From Hymenochaete sp. R1 (lineage: Eukaryota; Basidiomycota; Agaricomycetes; Hymenochaetales; Hymenochaetaceae): a stretch of 64,000 nt of DNA. The notes under the pieces are model-generated. The model was not told the DNA's origin, made no database searches, and worked only from the letters and a program-made list of their open reading frames with translations. Location of the stretch: positions 1 through 64,000 of the forward strand of contig JAFREE010000066.1 of NCBI GenBank assembly GCA_019400425.1, read 5' to 3'. A program made the position numbers and the translations under genes. Of this stretch, positions 44,397 through 56,319 are shown one piece after another. Positions within the stretch are counted from its first letter, which is position 1, and every line of letters begins with the position of its first letter.

Positions 44397-45767
44397 ATGA
44401 ACAATAACGCACTCTTCCAGGAAGATATTCTTCTCGAAATATTTGTCTGGTGTATACGGTTACGGCGCTCTGCGCTGGAGGACAGCAACGACTCAAACGA
44501 CTCCGATATCGAGATTGACGATAATCTTGTCCCCGTTCAATACACGCGCCTCACTCTCATCAATGTCTCGCAGACGTGTCGTAAGTGGAGGTCTATCACG
44601 TTGACCAACACCTCGCTCTGGAGCACCTTCGAATGTAGACTCGATGCCGGCTTTAGAACACCCAGGTCGAATCCAAGTATAAACAGCCTCAACATTCTTT
44701 CCCTCTGGCTGGAACGTTCTGGCTCCTCCACTCTCACATACAACGTCAAAGATCCGAAACGCATCGACATGATTACACAAGTTCTCTCATTGGAATCCGT
44801 CCAATCAAGATGGGGTGACATGACCTTCACGTTCGGGCAAGATCGCAAACAGCATATCGCTCCGCGGAAACGGTTTGGGAGCGCGTTAAAAGTTGATCTG
44901 GTGGACCTTGGGAGGCTCAGGAGGTGGGTTATTCGTGATAGCGACATTGAGTTCCGGGGACCAAGAAAGTCAGACGGTTATCCTGACGTGGAAATGACTA
45001 TTTGCACTGGCCCGATTTTCTGTGTTCCGTCTATGCAGGAATCTGGTCCGGGGCCATCGACTTCGTCGCTCAGAGCCATCGCTCCCAATCTCACGCAATT
45101 GATCATCGCAGAGCTCACCTCTGTCTCTCTGCTCAGTGTTTTGAAGTTCTTGCCCCATTCTCCAAATCTGGAGTCCCTCGAGCTTCGAAAATGGTTCGTT
45201 GAGGGCCATTTGGAAACTATAGCGCCTGACGGCGAAGACTTGGTCATGGAGGAGGGAGGCAAGAGCAGGAAGGCCTGGACCGTGGAACTTCTAAAGTTGA
45301 AAGGACTTGTGTACGAAAACGCGCACGGGAAGTGGTCCAGACCGACGGCGCAGATCTTGACGTTCATACGCGCACCGTTCCTCGAGTCTCTGAGAGTTGA
45401 GATCGAACTCAGGGACTACGATGACCCTGGCGCTAACATACTCGATTCGGCGTTCGAAGAAGACGAAGGCGAAGGGGAAGATGTGCGAATAGGGACAGTT
45501 CCCTCAGACGTGAAAGTTTTTCTCCAAGCCATGCATTCCTACCCCGAATCAAAAGCATCCTCACTAAAGAACGTCGATCTGAGTTTTAGGATGAGCACTG
45601 AGGATTTGAGAGTGGATATTCTTGGACTGCTTCCGCCTAATGCAAACGTGTCAATTGATACGGAAAAGATTGGCGATGGGGAGTCGGATGCGGCTTACGA
45701 GGCTTGGATTGGAAGAGATGCGGAGACGGATGGGAATCGTGACATGGGTGAGGGAGAGAGTCAGTGA
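44397..45767 (+). CDS. F-box protein (subfamily 1)
   Basis: A single-exon gene of 456 residues. It opens with a divergent F-box (LFQEDILLEIFVWCIRL, then LTLINVSQTCRKWRSITLT and TSLWSTFE), interrupted by an acidic insert (about residues 28-40). Further segments include LNILSLWLERSGSSTLTYNV and SVQSRWGDMTFTF, which define this subfamily, and leucine-rich repeats (LTQLIIAELTSVSLL, LESLELRKWF, LESLRVEIELR). The C-terminus is acidic. The decayed copy at 46473-47690 lies close by in the opposite orientation. Predicted SCF substrate receptor, target unknown. Confidence 0.8.
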   Translation: MNNNALFQEDILLEIFVWCIRLRRSALEDSNDSNDSDIEIDDNLVPVQYTRLTLINVSQTCRKWRSITLTNTSLWSTFECRLDAGFRTPRSNPSINSLNILSLWLERSGSSTLTYNVKDPKRIDMITQVLSLESVQSRWGDMTFTFGQDRKQHIAPRKRFGSALKVDLVDLGRLRRWVIRDSDIEFRGPRKSDGYPDVEMTICTGPIFCVPSMQESGPGPSTSSLRAIAPNLTQLIIAELTSVSLLSVLKFLPHSPNLESLELRKWFVEGHLETIAPDGEDLVMEEGGKSRKAWTVELLKLKGLVYENAHGKWSRPTAQILTFIRAPFLESLRVEIELRDYDDPGANILDSAFEEDEGEGEDVRIGTVPSDVKVFLQAMHSYPESKASSLKNVDLSFRMSTEDLRVDILGLLPPNANVSIDTEKIGDGESDAAYEAWIGRDAETDGNRDMGEGESQ

Positions 45768-46472
45768 CAGATCGTTAATTTCCTTGTGTTTCTTCGACGC
45801 AAAGCAGAAGGGGGAACGGGGGAGGGGGTTCAAAACAACTTTGAGTGAATCTTGTATTGTTTTTGTAGATTCAATCATCTTTGATAAAGACGTTAATATT
45901 ATTTGCTTTGTTATGAAATCCTTTCCTTCCAAGCTCGGACAAGAGGCTAGAAAGGTGAATGTAGGGACACAAGCCCTTGGGAATCGTTTTAGGAGATGGA
46001 TGGGTTTTTGTAAGGTCGCTGGTGATGCGAGATGTCGACGTGCTATTCTACAATGCCATGATATAGGCGTGTTCAACCTATACAAATATAGTCGGAAAAA
46101 TCGCCACCATTGTTGCATATCCATGAACTTATTCATGTTATTAGAAAGCGTTTTGCGTTACAAGTCAATGTGAACAAAGCTCACGAGGTCGGCGCAGACG
46201 AGAAAATACTCCTTGATACAAATTAGTTGTGACCCTATAAACGTATGACGTGAGATCGCTCGATTCCGCGAGGGATCAAGAGAAAGCAGTAAGAAACTAC
46301 CTTCTTTCGAGGCTTGCGTCCGGAAGAGGGTCGATGAGTCAGTTACATCGTGCAACGTCAGTCATGAAATACGGCTGGGCTATAGTAAAAGCGGAGGCTT
46401 CTCATCTCCTTTTTCCAAGGTCATAGCCAGCGCTTTGTCCGCTCTCACACACACCTTCGTCCTGGTTCAGTG
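45768..46472. other. Intergenic between an F-box gene and its relic
   Basis: There are no gene signals. Overlapping frames on both strands (up to 183 codons on the plus strand, running from inside the F-box gene) have no recognisable features. Confidence 0.45.
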
Positions 46473-47690
46473 TTATATTCTGATTCGATCACCCTCACCC
46501 AAGCCAAAGCATTTTGTCAGTAGTTGATTAGTTCCGACTTCCTGAAAGACGATTGAAACATCCACAAGGGATGGTATATTTTTCTTCAAAAGCTCCTTCG
46601 CGTTCTCATTTCCCGTGTAGAAGCTGAGTTGTGCGTGCTTGAGGAACAGCATCTTGACATCAAGCACAACTCCCCAAACGCGGGACGGGATACCTCTTCG
46701 AAGTTCGAAAAGGCGAACATTTTTCGGCTCTTCAAGTTTAGCATAGTCGGTCCTATACCTTGTTCCGATTCCAATAGGACCGAGGAGCGGTGTACTGATG
46801 AATGCGCGCTGGGGGTGCTGCGAATATTGTAGGGAATGCGAGCTCTGAGAGCTTTGAGAGTCCAACGGGTTGATAGCCTTTAGAATCGGCGTCCTTTGCC
46901 TTCGCAAGGCACCTGAGAAATTCGAGAATCCCCCCGTTCGGGCAATGTTCCGGGAACACGCTCAACGGTTTAGTCGCATAATGACCCGTCATGACCAAAC
47001 GAGTGATATTGGGAGCAATCGATCCATAGGCAAGTCCCGCAATTACCAGTGAGAGATCATCTTCGTATTTGCATGCCATAACAAGTCACGAAAATGCTGT
47101 ACGCAAAAAAAAGGATTGGGTCCCCTGGCAGCGACATCTCGTTCGAGTAATCGACGTTACTGTGCCGAATATACCAGGTCCTAGGATTCCGTAGGCCCAC
47201 TTAATTGACCTTGAAGTTGTCAGAAATCGTTATGGACTACTTTGTACGCTTGGAGTTCTCCCCCGTGGCATGTAGTAAGCGTGACCGTCGTATCCTTCCA
47301 TCTCGATTGCACGTCGACGTGCTCTACCGCTCTCACGATTACGCCTCGGCTTTCATTATCTTTGTTGTCGCATGTCAGTGTAGAGGGTCCGAAGCGTTCA
47401 AGACACATCTTGAAAGCGTGTGCGTTACTAAGAGCAATTTCGGCTTGGAGCTCGCATCTGTGGGTTCGAGCACCAGTCCGAGATCGCACTCGAAGGAAAC
47501 CGGATTGAAGAATGGGCAGTAGGGCGATCCAGTAGTCCTCTACTGCTGATATGTTTGGGAGATGATGGTAGGGCCCAGACATTTTAAGAGGCATGGCCAG
47601 CTACCGATGTCAATGCTGACAAGATCTATGCAGCTTCCAAAGGTCCATGAATCTATGCACCACTCGAGAGCTTTCTAAAGGATATCTTCT
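46473..47690 (-). pseudogene. Decayed F-box gene (subfamily 1)
   Basis: Minus-strand fragments in order resemble the intact gene at 44397-45767. Near 47690 the start-like piece EDIL is followed by a TAG (47675-47677) and then KALEWCI, matching EDILLEIFVWCI. At 47220-47594 the frame has LERFGPSTLTCDN and VQSRWKDTTVTL, the counterpart of LERSGSSTLTYNV and VQSRWGDMTFTF. At 46753-47079 and 46473-46907 leucine-rich pieces follow (IAPNITRLVMTG, KNIPSLVDVSIVF) in different frames. Stops and frameshifts separate them. It probably arose from an inverted local duplication and then decayed. Confidence 0.7.
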
Positions 47691-48010
47691 CGGAAGCGTG
47701 CATCCTTGGTCAAAACGTCTTTCGTGAGTGCCTTTACAAAACGCATGCCTCAGAAATTAGAATAGCTCCGTAACAAGTAAGTTTGACTTCACCTTGAGTC
47801 GGAAAGACTTTTGTAAAGTCTACAACCTGTGTTTCAACTACAAAAGGACAACACCATCGGGGTAATACTAAGCAGACTTCTTTCACTTTGGGTGGTTCCC
47901 ACGGTCTTTGCGTCGATCACATCGGACACACCGTCCTCTCTGCTCACCGCGCCGCGTCCAAGGACGTTCAAGTCCACTGTGTTCGTTGCCCCTCTCATCA
48001 TATCGCCACC

Positions 48011-51000
48011 ATGGCTCTTCAACCCCCTCCGGGTGAAGAAGGGAGGCTGCTCAGCGATGCCCTCAATGTCGTTAAGATACAGACCCAGCAAATGAAGCGC
48101 TTACTGGTACGTCAGAGACCAGTCTGCATTGCCTCCGAAGACGTCACTAAGTGTTTGATGGTCACAGGAAACTGATCAATTAATGGACGGCTTGAAGAGC
48201 GCAAGCACCATGCTTGCAGAGCTTAGGACTTCCTCATTATCACCGAAGCAGTATTATGAACTTTGTGTGTATCAATCCGATATGTGATCCAGTGTCCAGA
48301 CTTCGCTGACGCGTCTAAAACGCTCAGACATGGCGGTCTTCGATGCACTTCGGCATCTCTCCAACTATCTTTTTGAGGCACATACACAGGACAAACATCA
48401 TCTCGCGGACCTATATGAACTGGTGCAATATGCAGGAAATATTGTACCAAGATTATACCTTATGATCACTGTTGGAAGCGTCTACATGTCAATACCCGGC
48501 GCGCCTGTGAAGGAGATAATGAAGGACATGATGGAAATGTCGAGAGGTGTTCAGCATCCGACTCGGGGTCTGTTCTTGCGTCACTACTTGAGCGGGCAGA
48601 CAAGGGACCACCTACCGCTAGGAGATGATGACGGGTGCGTGAAATTAATTGTCTTTTCTCCGATCCTAAATTAACAATAAGTTGGGTTTGGAATGATCTC
48701 TAAAGACCCAACGGAAACCTTCGGGACTCAACAGCTTTTGTTCTCACCAACTTCATCGAAATGAACAAGCTTTGGGTCCGTCTGCAGCATCAAGGCCACT
48801 CACGAGATAGGGAGAAACGTGAAATGGAGCGTCGAGAGTTGCGCATTCTTGTTGGAACGAACCTCGTTCGTTTAAGTTCGCTGGATGGCGTCGACCTTGA
48901 GACCTATCAACGCACCATCCTCCCTTCCGTTCTTGAGCAAGTCGTAAATTGCAGGGATGTCATCGCACAAGAGTACCTCATGGAAGTCGTCATTCAGGTC
49001 TTCCCAGACGAATTTCATCTTTATAGCTTAGGCCCTTTCTTGAGTGCGACTGCTCAGCTACAACCAGCAGTCAACATCAAGCAAATTGTCATCGCGCTCA
49101 TTGATAGGTTGGCAGCATATGCCGCTCGAGAAGCCGAGAACGAGAATCCGGAGGAGACGAAAAAACAAGAGGAGGAAGCTGCAAAGAGGCTGGCGGCGAA
49201 GGTGACGGAACAAAAAGCAAAGGCACGAGCCGTTGTGAGGTCCCCCGTCATCGACAATGTACCGAGTGCAGGAAGCGCAGAAGATGCTTGGAGAAGCCCA
49301 AGTCCGACGGAGGATGTCGAAAAGTCTTTCGACGATATGAGCTTAACGAATGGGCACGCCAATGGCGATACTGAGGCGAATGGGATCACATCGCCAGTGT
49401 CAGACAAGGGGAAAGAGAAAGAGCAGGAGAAGGATACGGAAGGAGAAAAGGAACCACCAGTGAGGAAGTTCAGAGGAATACCTGAGAACGTCCGGTTATT
49501 CGAAGTGTTTTGGCAACAGGTCGTTGAACTTATCAAAGTTCGTAATTTTACACTTATATCTTTACACTGAACTTATTTTGTGAGATTTAGGCTCGTCCCG
49601 ACTTATCGATCCAAGATATAACTGCCCTTTTCGTTTCTCTCATGAACTTGTCCGTGAGCTGTTACCCGGACCGACTGGAATATGTCGACCAGATTCTTGG
49701 GTATGCTAGCGAGAAAATCAAGGAATTCACCGACAGGTATTTCTTTACCCTCATTCGCAACCATATGAGATATGGGGCTAATTCTCCGCTAGTCCTGATC
49801 TACACGCTATGCAAACGACAAACAATTTAGCTTCGCTACTCGTTGCGCCGATAAATGCCTACCAATCTGTCTTGACTCTTCTCGCCTTGCCCCGTTACAT
49901 TGCCCTCCTCTCACTCCAACCCTTCACAACGCGCCGGAGTCTCGCTCACGCCATAATCGGCTCAATATTAAAGAACGAGACAATTATCGAGGCACCGGAA
50001 GACGTTCGAGGTGTACTCGACCTATGCGGCGTGGTCGTGAGGGACCCGAATGAAACGTCTGCGACCGGTGGATCTGTGAGGAGGCCTCCGTATCCCGGTG
50101 ACAGGGAAGAGATGGCAGAGGAGCAAGGGTGGGTGGCGCGGATGGTTCATTTGTTCCGGACAGATAACTTGGATGTGCAATTTGAGGTTAGGAATTTCTA
50201 CAACTCCTTTCGTCTCCTACATGCTAACAAATTGCGTTAGCTGTATCAAGAGGCCAGGAGGCATTTCGAGCAGGGAGGAGAAAGGATACGATACACATAT
50301 CCTTCACTCATTACCAATGCCATCAAACTCTGCCGACGATACAAACTTCGAGAACAGGAGGTGAATAGACGTATTTCGTTTCCTATGTTTGTTTAGCTTT
50401 ATTAACCGATATTGAAGGATGACGAATGGGCTTCCAAAGCAACCTCCGTCATTAGATTCGCCCGCCAACTCACCTCTATCCTCTTTACCCAAATTGAAGC
50501 ACCCTCCATTGCCCTCCGTCTTTTCCTCCTGGCGGCACAAGTATCCGACGAATGCGGTTTCGAAGACCTTACGTATGATCTCTTCGTCCAGGCCTTTACC
50601 GTATACGAAGACAGCATTTCGGACTCGCGTGCTCAGCTACAGGCAGTCGTCCTTATCATGGGAACACTTCAGGGTGCACGGGTGTTCGTAGAGGATAATT
50701 ATGACACATTGATCACCAAAGCGGCGTTGCATGGTGCGAAGTTATTGAAGAAGCCGCACCAGGCGACTGCGGTGAGGTTGGCAAGTCATATGTTCTGGCA
50801 GGAGGCATCAGCTGGGGAAAGCGCTGAAATCAAATCGGAACGCTCATCGGAGGAAAGCACGAAGGCAGTAAGACTCTTTGCTTTCCTCCTCGAGAACTAC
50901 CCAGCTTATGATATTATTATCTCTTAGTATCCTCATCAGGATAGTAAACGTGTCTTAGAGTGCTTACAGAAGTCGCTGCGCATTGCCGGGTCAGCGATCG

Positions 51001-51417
51001 AGGGCATTGTTAAAGTACAGCTTTACGTGGACACTCTCGACGATTATCTATACTACTTGGACCATAAGGCGCCTGCAGTATGTTTCCTCTGTTTTTTTTT
51101 CAATCTTTCATCGCCCTAGATTTTCTGACGTCAAAATGTATTTCTAGGTTGCGCCTAAATTCGTCAACTCCCTCGTTGAAGTCATCACCTCCGCCATCGA
51201 CGATGTTTCCTCTCCCGACGTGCACCCTTCTCAACGATCGCCTCCGGGCCTCATTGAAAACGTCCACACACCCGAGGCAATCCTCCGGCATTTCCGGAAT
51301 ACTCTGCTCTACATCCAGAGCCGCAAGAATGCAGCTGGTGCGGATCATAGATGGGACGAGGTTGACGTGGTTGGTGCGTTGCTGAAGATGGGACTGGCGG
51401 TGCAGAGTGAGAGGTGA
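48011..51417 (+). CDS. VPS35: Retromer subunit VPS35
   Basis: VPS35 is the alpha-solenoid core of retromer, which retrieves receptors from endosomes to the Golgi. The gene has about ten introns. Exons in order give [40 protein letters not shown], the hallmark [64 protein letters not shown] and later helical repeats ([45 protein letters not shown]). The protein ends in [14 protein letters not shown] and a short tail. An acidic, lysine-rich low-complexity insert of about 120 residues lies between YAAREAENE and [11 protein letters not shown], as in other fungal homologues. Start at 48011 gives the canonical N-terminus. Family certain. Confidence 0.95.
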
Positions 51418-52026
51418 GGGTAAAGGGTGGTAAGCAGGGGGAAGGGTAGATAGGGGTTGTGGGGGGAAGATGCATTGTGGAACATTCCCGGCTTCTTTTG
51501 TCTTTTTTTTTCGCTTTCGTCATACTTTGTGGTACTATGTCTCTGTTCTCATGTGTTTGTTTACATTCTCCTCTCACTTATTTCATATTGTCATCCTTCT
51601 ACACATAATGAAGTGCTTTTAGCCTCATCTATGGAGCGTATACTTGTATATGATGGGACCCGATTGCGATTTCTGCATTTTTTAAAAAGATAGCCCAATG
51701 CAGCTCAGACATGACATTGAGCTCTCCAGAGTTGAAAATAAACAGGTGGGAAAGAAATCTGAGTCAGAAATCCTCCGGCAAGCACTGAACCAATGACGAA
51801 TGTAACAATCATGATTGACGAGATGCAACAATATAGCTAGCGACAGTTGGATACTTCACTACCGCCAGGATTCATATCTATCCACAACTCGAAGGCGTGC
51901 CTTAAGGAAGGAAGGCAAAAGCTAGCCCAATCAAACGTGCATACTCATTCCTTGCAGCCGTCTACAATATAACGTACACAAAAGGGAAGATAAGAAGCAC
52001 AGTATACCACAAATCATCATTACCCC
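51418..52026. other. Intergenic, convergent 3' ends
   Basis: This 600-base interval lies between the VPS35 stop and the methyltransferase stop on the opposite strand. No gene is seen. Confidence 0.5.
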
Positions 52027-53572
52027 TCAAACCTTGACACCCCAGGTGCCAATCCACTTCCAGGAGACTTTCGGCGTGCCTCTCTCGAGTTCATCCAGAA
52101 CATACGATTTCCACAATTTCACCTTCTCTTCCGACCAACCGCTCCGTATGAAGGCGGGCGTCATTTGCGCGTATGCACCCTATATCGTTTTGATACCAGT
52201 TGTGGTCACGGTTGCAATTATCACGTATTAAAAAAACATGCAAACGAAGATCAGTCTATACAACACGCAAATGGCACAGGAAATACGTACCGAAACAACC
52301 TCGTTTATCATCAGTTCTTTGAACGCCTCCGCCTCTGGAAGTTCCTCGTTGACCCAGTTCAAAGGGCTGAAGTATTCATGTTGACCACCGAACTGGAGCG
52401 CTGGTTCTGCTATGATGAGGTCTTTGAATTGTTCGGCATAGATGGGTTTGGGGCAGAACAATAGGTGCATCTGGGCTGTGTACTCGAGGATGCGGCTCTC
52501 GGAGATGTCGCCGCCCTCAACGCGATAGCCTTTGCCGAAGTCTGAGAGAAGAAGCACACCGCCTAGATAAATGTGATTTTTGGTTTTAGGTGATTAGCAG
52601 CTTGCCCTGATGGCAGATGGAGGGCGCTTGTGTACCTTTTCGGAGGCATTTCTTCATCTTCGCTACGAGCACGTCATGCTCTGCGACCTGACAAGGTTAG
52701 AGGTAATCGTTAGTCAAAGAAGTATGGAGAAGCAAGGAAACGGTATATACATGGATAAGGAGGGTTCGGGCGTGGATAACATCGAACCGGTCGACATAGT
52801 TATCAAGGAGCTCTAGGGCATTGCCGGTGATGAACCTATCAAAAAAAAACGCGTCGTAGTTATCAGTTACGACATACCACCTCCTTGCACTCGCACTTGT
52901 CAGTTAACGTACTCAGAATTTGGCGGAGGCTCACTATCAGAAAAGGGCGCCGCGGATGAGTTTGACAACCGAGCAAGGTACCAAGAAGACTCACGTTAGT
53001 CTATGTTTACCAAAATCCAAGCCCACGACATGTGCTCCCGGGAACTCGTGAGCGATCTCGCTCACCCTATGTGCGTACACAGCTTCAGCACCAGAATTCA
53101 ACGCGTCCTATCATCTGCGAGACTTTGCTCACCAGAAGCCCGGCCCCGAACCTATATCTAATACTGCCGGCTGGCCTTTGTTGGCATCTCTCGGAGATAG
53201 GGCCTCGGATACGGCGTCTTTGGCGGGTACAGGGTAGAGGCCACCCATGATATGTTTCCACATGCGGTGTTGACAATCAAGGCGCTGGGGGGTCCGGTGG
53301 TCAATGTCTAGGTTAGAGATGATAAGGCGCGAGGGCATACCCTCTTTTCTTCCTCGCTCGAGGAAGAGGGAAGGACATAGGGCTGAGAGGACATAAGTCG
53401 AGGGAAGAGTTAGATATGCAGAAGAGCAACTAACAGTTGAAGGCCGTTTTATGGCATGGGCGTTATCGGGATTGATGACCATAACCATGGTTGTCGTTGT
53501 GGGTGTGGTAGTCACAGAACCGGAGTTGTAGAGGGAGACGAAAGAAGATGGGCTCGCTTGAGTGTTGTTCAA
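52027..53572 (-). CDS. LaeA/TAM-like SAM-dependent methyltransferase
   Basis: A class I methyltransferase. Exon 1 (53572 to about 53128) starts with a Thr/Ser-rich leader. It then reads RLDCQHRMWKHIMGGLYPVP, typical of fungal LaeA/TAM-domain proteins, and the SAM-binding motif AVLDIGSGPGFW. Following exons give VSEIAHEFPGAHVVGLDFG (motif II region), FITGNALELLDNYVDRFDVI, HARTLLIH, VLVAKMKKCLRKGGVLLLSD and GKGYRVEGGDISESRILEYT. The last exon ends FIRSGWSEEKVKLWKSY and WKWIGTWGVKV. About five introns. Substrate unknown; LaeA relatives influence secondary metabolism, others act on small molecules. It lies upstream of 2OG-oxygenase genes on the same strand. Confidence 0.82.
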
Positions 53573-53973
53573 CAGGTGTTTTATGGGAGGATGTTTAAAT
53601 ATTCCGACTGGGAAGTGACTTTTGGGACGGTAAAGGCGCTGCTTCTATCACTCCTGTGATCAGTTATCCAACCAAAAGATACTCTCATAACGACTTGATC
53701 ATTACGTTGAGAACATCCGCACCTTTTCTGCGAAATTGAGTGTCCATTTGTATTATTGTTTTCTGAGGGGTGTAGGCCATCAAGCCACTCTGCGCGTTCT
53801 GTTTCAGGTATCGACATGAGTCGAAATACATAACTTCCGTGGGATTCAGCACGACAAAAAGAAGACATTAAGATATGACCTAAAAGCGCGTGCGCTATCA
53901 TAAGCTACTGCTCCATACAACAAAGGGTGGTCCACTTACAAAGGGTGCATCAAAGAAACCAAGAATGGAGTAT
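53573..53973. other. Short intergenic stretch
   Basis: The region between two minus-strand genes contains the methyltransferase promoter. Nothing else is recognised. Confidence 0.5.
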
Positions 53974-55119
53974 TCATGTTTTTCCCACCGACCGCCGCAA
54001 AAGAGTACTGAGTCGGGACAGTTGATGTCCAAACTTGAAATGAGATCTTTCCGTCCATCCGGTCTTTGTTTCCATCTTAGCTTGTCCCTCTATAGCCCGT
54101 TTCTGGCGCTCACGGTCTATTGCGGTTAGATTCACATTGAAATGAGCGTCGCTGATGGCTTTGTAGATTTCCGACATGGTAACGTTGAAGTGGGTGGCTG
54201 GATCGAATTTACCGGTAATCGGTGTTTCGAACTCTGCATGCGAAACGACAAGGGGAAGATGACCTCGGAGTGCATGGACTAGGGAGAATCGATACGACGG
54301 ATCGGAGAGCGGCGCCGGGACTCCTGACAAGTGAGGAGCGTCAACAATCGGATGGACAAAAACACGGTGCTTTCCAGCGCTGTAACGCCAGTTCGTGAGC
54401 TTTGCCAGCGTCTGACCGACCATGATTGAAGCGTTGATCCCGGGCTTAGTTTCACATGATACCCAATCTTCATTCAGGGTGTCCCAGCACTCCAAACCTG
54501 GAGTATGACCAACGACGATAGTTAGCATACCCAGGTCCTTGTGAGTCTCCGATACTACATTGGAGGGCTCCCCAGATCGTGGCCGATCGTAGCGGAACAT
54601 ACGCATAAGCGTAGCTACATTTTTATCGCCCTCCTGTGGCAGCTCTAGTTGCGCCTCAGAAGTCCGTGTTAGAGCTCCATCGGCCATCCCGAGGCTCTGC
54701 TCGATTGCCTTGAGCACACCATTGAGTACAACTGCACTCCCATGCCATGACTCTGCTGCTTTCTGACGGAGACCAAAAATCTCAGGCGTGGTATCTGCTT
54801 TGCGAAGGGCGATCATACATTTCTCGCCTTCAACACGGGAATAGCCTTCTTCAGATATTTGCCCCGAAGCACCGGGTGGAACGCGATACTTCAGCTTCTC
54901 GTCCTCTGAAAGGCTGAGAAACTGCGACGAGGCTTTGAAAAGCTCGGAGAACAACTTGAATAAAGGATCAGAAGGCGAGTCCGTGATGTCCAACGTTGCC
55001 CAGCCATCCCTGGCAAAGAGCTCGAAGTCAATCTGGTACGGAAGTTCGTTGGAATGGGGTAAAAGAGGCTTCTTTCCTGGAAGATAAACCGGAGGAGCGT
55101 AAGTTGCCACCGTGTTCAT
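53974..55119 (-). CDS. 2-oxoglutarate/Fe(II) dioxygenase
   Basis: An intronless frame of 381 residues belongs to the isopenicillin-N-synthase-like 2OG-Fe(II) oxygenase superfamily. The N-terminal DIOX_N-like part (LPYQIDFELFARDGWATLDI, ASSQFLSLSEDEKLKY) precedes a jelly-roll with the metal triad: His and Asp in SETHKDLGML near residues 191-193 and the distal His in SAGKHRVFVHP near 251. The 2OG-binding Arg-x-Ser is in YRFSLVHAL near 276. The last ~35 residues are polar and may be replaced by a spliced end. It is only distantly like the tandem trio at 56.9-62.2 kb. Substrate unknown. Confidence 0.88.
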   Translation of the reverse strand: MNTVATYAPPVYLPGKKPLLPHSNELPYQIDFELFARDGWATLDITDSPSDPLFKLFSELFKASSQFLSLSEDEKLKYRVPPGASGQISEEGYSRVEGEKCMIALRKADTTPEIFGLRQKAAESWHGSAVVLNGVLKAIEQSLGMADGALTRTSEAQLELPQEGDKNVATLMRMFRYDRPRSGEPSNVVSETHKDLGMLTIVVGHTPGLECWDTLNEDWVSCETKPGINASIMVGQTLAKLTNWRYSAGKHRVFVHPIVDAPHLSGVPAPLSDPSYRFSLVHALRGHLPLVVSHAEFETPITGKFDPATHFNVTMSEIYKAISDAHFNVNLTAIDRERQKRAIEGQAKMETKTGWTERSHFKFGHQLSRLSTLLRRSVGKT

Positions 55120-55791
55120 CGTAGTGCAGGTGAAAGTAACATACCGTGTTTCGTCGTTGTAAGCATTAATGGTGGGGAAGAGCGGCGATGTCGGAGGGAA
55201 AGATGCCGCTGTACATGTGCTGTGCGCTGTGCTAATTTTAGTCTATTGGGAGCTGCGTGTCACATGATGTTTTCTCACGATCGTGGGATTTCAGAAGTCT
55301 GCGTCGTATCCTTCTTTCCTATCGAAACCCTCTTCATCCTCTCATCTAATCATAGATTACTTATACGATTGTGTGGTATCTTTATTTGCAAAAGAGCTCG
55401 TAGGGTATCACACCTGGAAGGAAGGGTGCCTTGTCTAAGTGCTCAGGCTCTGCCCCGCTATTTACTCGTATTCCAAGTTGCACAAGAAACTTACGAAGGC
55501 TAAGGTACGTCAGCCAAGTAATCTATAAAACAAGCTAAATCGGAGCCGGGGGTGAAGTGTTTTATAGGGTATATGGATTCAATACAATGATAGAATACAA
55601 GAGTCTTCAAATGAATGAAGAAAAAGAGTGGCAACAGTTGAAATATTACATGAAGATCCAGCTGGGTATACAAGTGGAGGTAGGGGAGGATGGGGGTTAA
55701 AGAATGGACGGCGTATCAGTCGCGTACAAAATGACTGGTGGGCGGAGTCGACGGCTGGCGAGTTCATTAATATTAATTATCGAGTCACAGT
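55120..55791. other. Intergenic, no gene seen
   Basis: The 5' side of the 2OG gene. Short frames on both strands carry no signals. Confidence 0.45.
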
Positions 55792-56319
55792 CTAAATACG
55801 GCTGGGCACAGTGACTGGGACAGGAGTGGCATCTTGGTCCTGCGCCTCGATTGGTACCACTTTAGCACCCGGATGGACAAGACCGTGTGCTGAACCTGAG
55901 GGTGCGATAGGTACAAGGTTGAACCGCTCTTTCATCGCCTCGAATGACTCTGGAGTGAGTGTTGGTCCTGAGATGATCGCCCCACCCGCCTGCGAACCCT
56001 TCTTCCAACTGCCTTTCGCTCCAGATTTCTTCTTCAGCGTTTCGCGACTCTTGCGACCAGGAGATACGTTTTCTTTGCCAATGTCTACGAGTTTGGACTG
56101 GTTGAGGCTGCGGCCGCCTGTGCCACCGCTTTCTCCACCACCTCCCCCGTTTCCAAACAAGGAGAGTGATCGCGAGGAACCGGTTGAGACGGATGAGGTA
56201 AAGAATGCTGTGATGGATGAAGTAGAGCTGAGAGCGCTTAGGCTGATCTTTGACGAGGCGCTGCGGAGGTAAGGCAGAAGGTTATGCCTGGAAGAACGAG
56301 ACTTGCTAAGGGCCGGCAT
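55792..56319 (-). CDS. Small low-complexity orphan protein
   Basis: A 175-codon frame encodes a Ser/Gly/Lys-rich protein. The first 55 residues are serine-rich (SRSSRHNLLPYLRSASSK). A glycine run (GNGGGGG) and a KEN-like basic motif (DIGKENVSPGRKSR) follow, then a more structured end (LTPESFEAMKERFNLVPIAP). The composition suggests a disordered regulatory or structural protein; a KEN box can mark APC/C targets, but here it may be chance. An overlapping plus-strand frame (55811-56272) exists. I favour the minus strand because of the start context and the coherent C-terminal segment. Confidence 0.5.
   Translation of the reverse strand: MPALSKSRSSRHNLLPYLRSASSKISLSALSSTSSITAFFTSSVSTGSSRSLSLFGNGGGGGESGGTGGRSLNQSKLVDIGKENVSPGRKSRETLKKKSGAKGSWKKGSQAGGAIISGPTLTPESFEAMKERFNLVPIAPSGSAHGLVHPGAKVVPIEAQDQDATPVPVTVPSRI

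Noticed and set aside
49054..49536. 160-codon minus-strand frame
   Set aside because: It is antisense to the low-complexity insert of VPS35; its serine-rich reading reflects the acidic/lysine-rich coding strand.
55811..56272. 153-codon plus-strand frame
   Set aside because: It overlaps the minus-strand frame at 55792-56319, whose end looks more protein-like; only one is likely real, and neither is certain.
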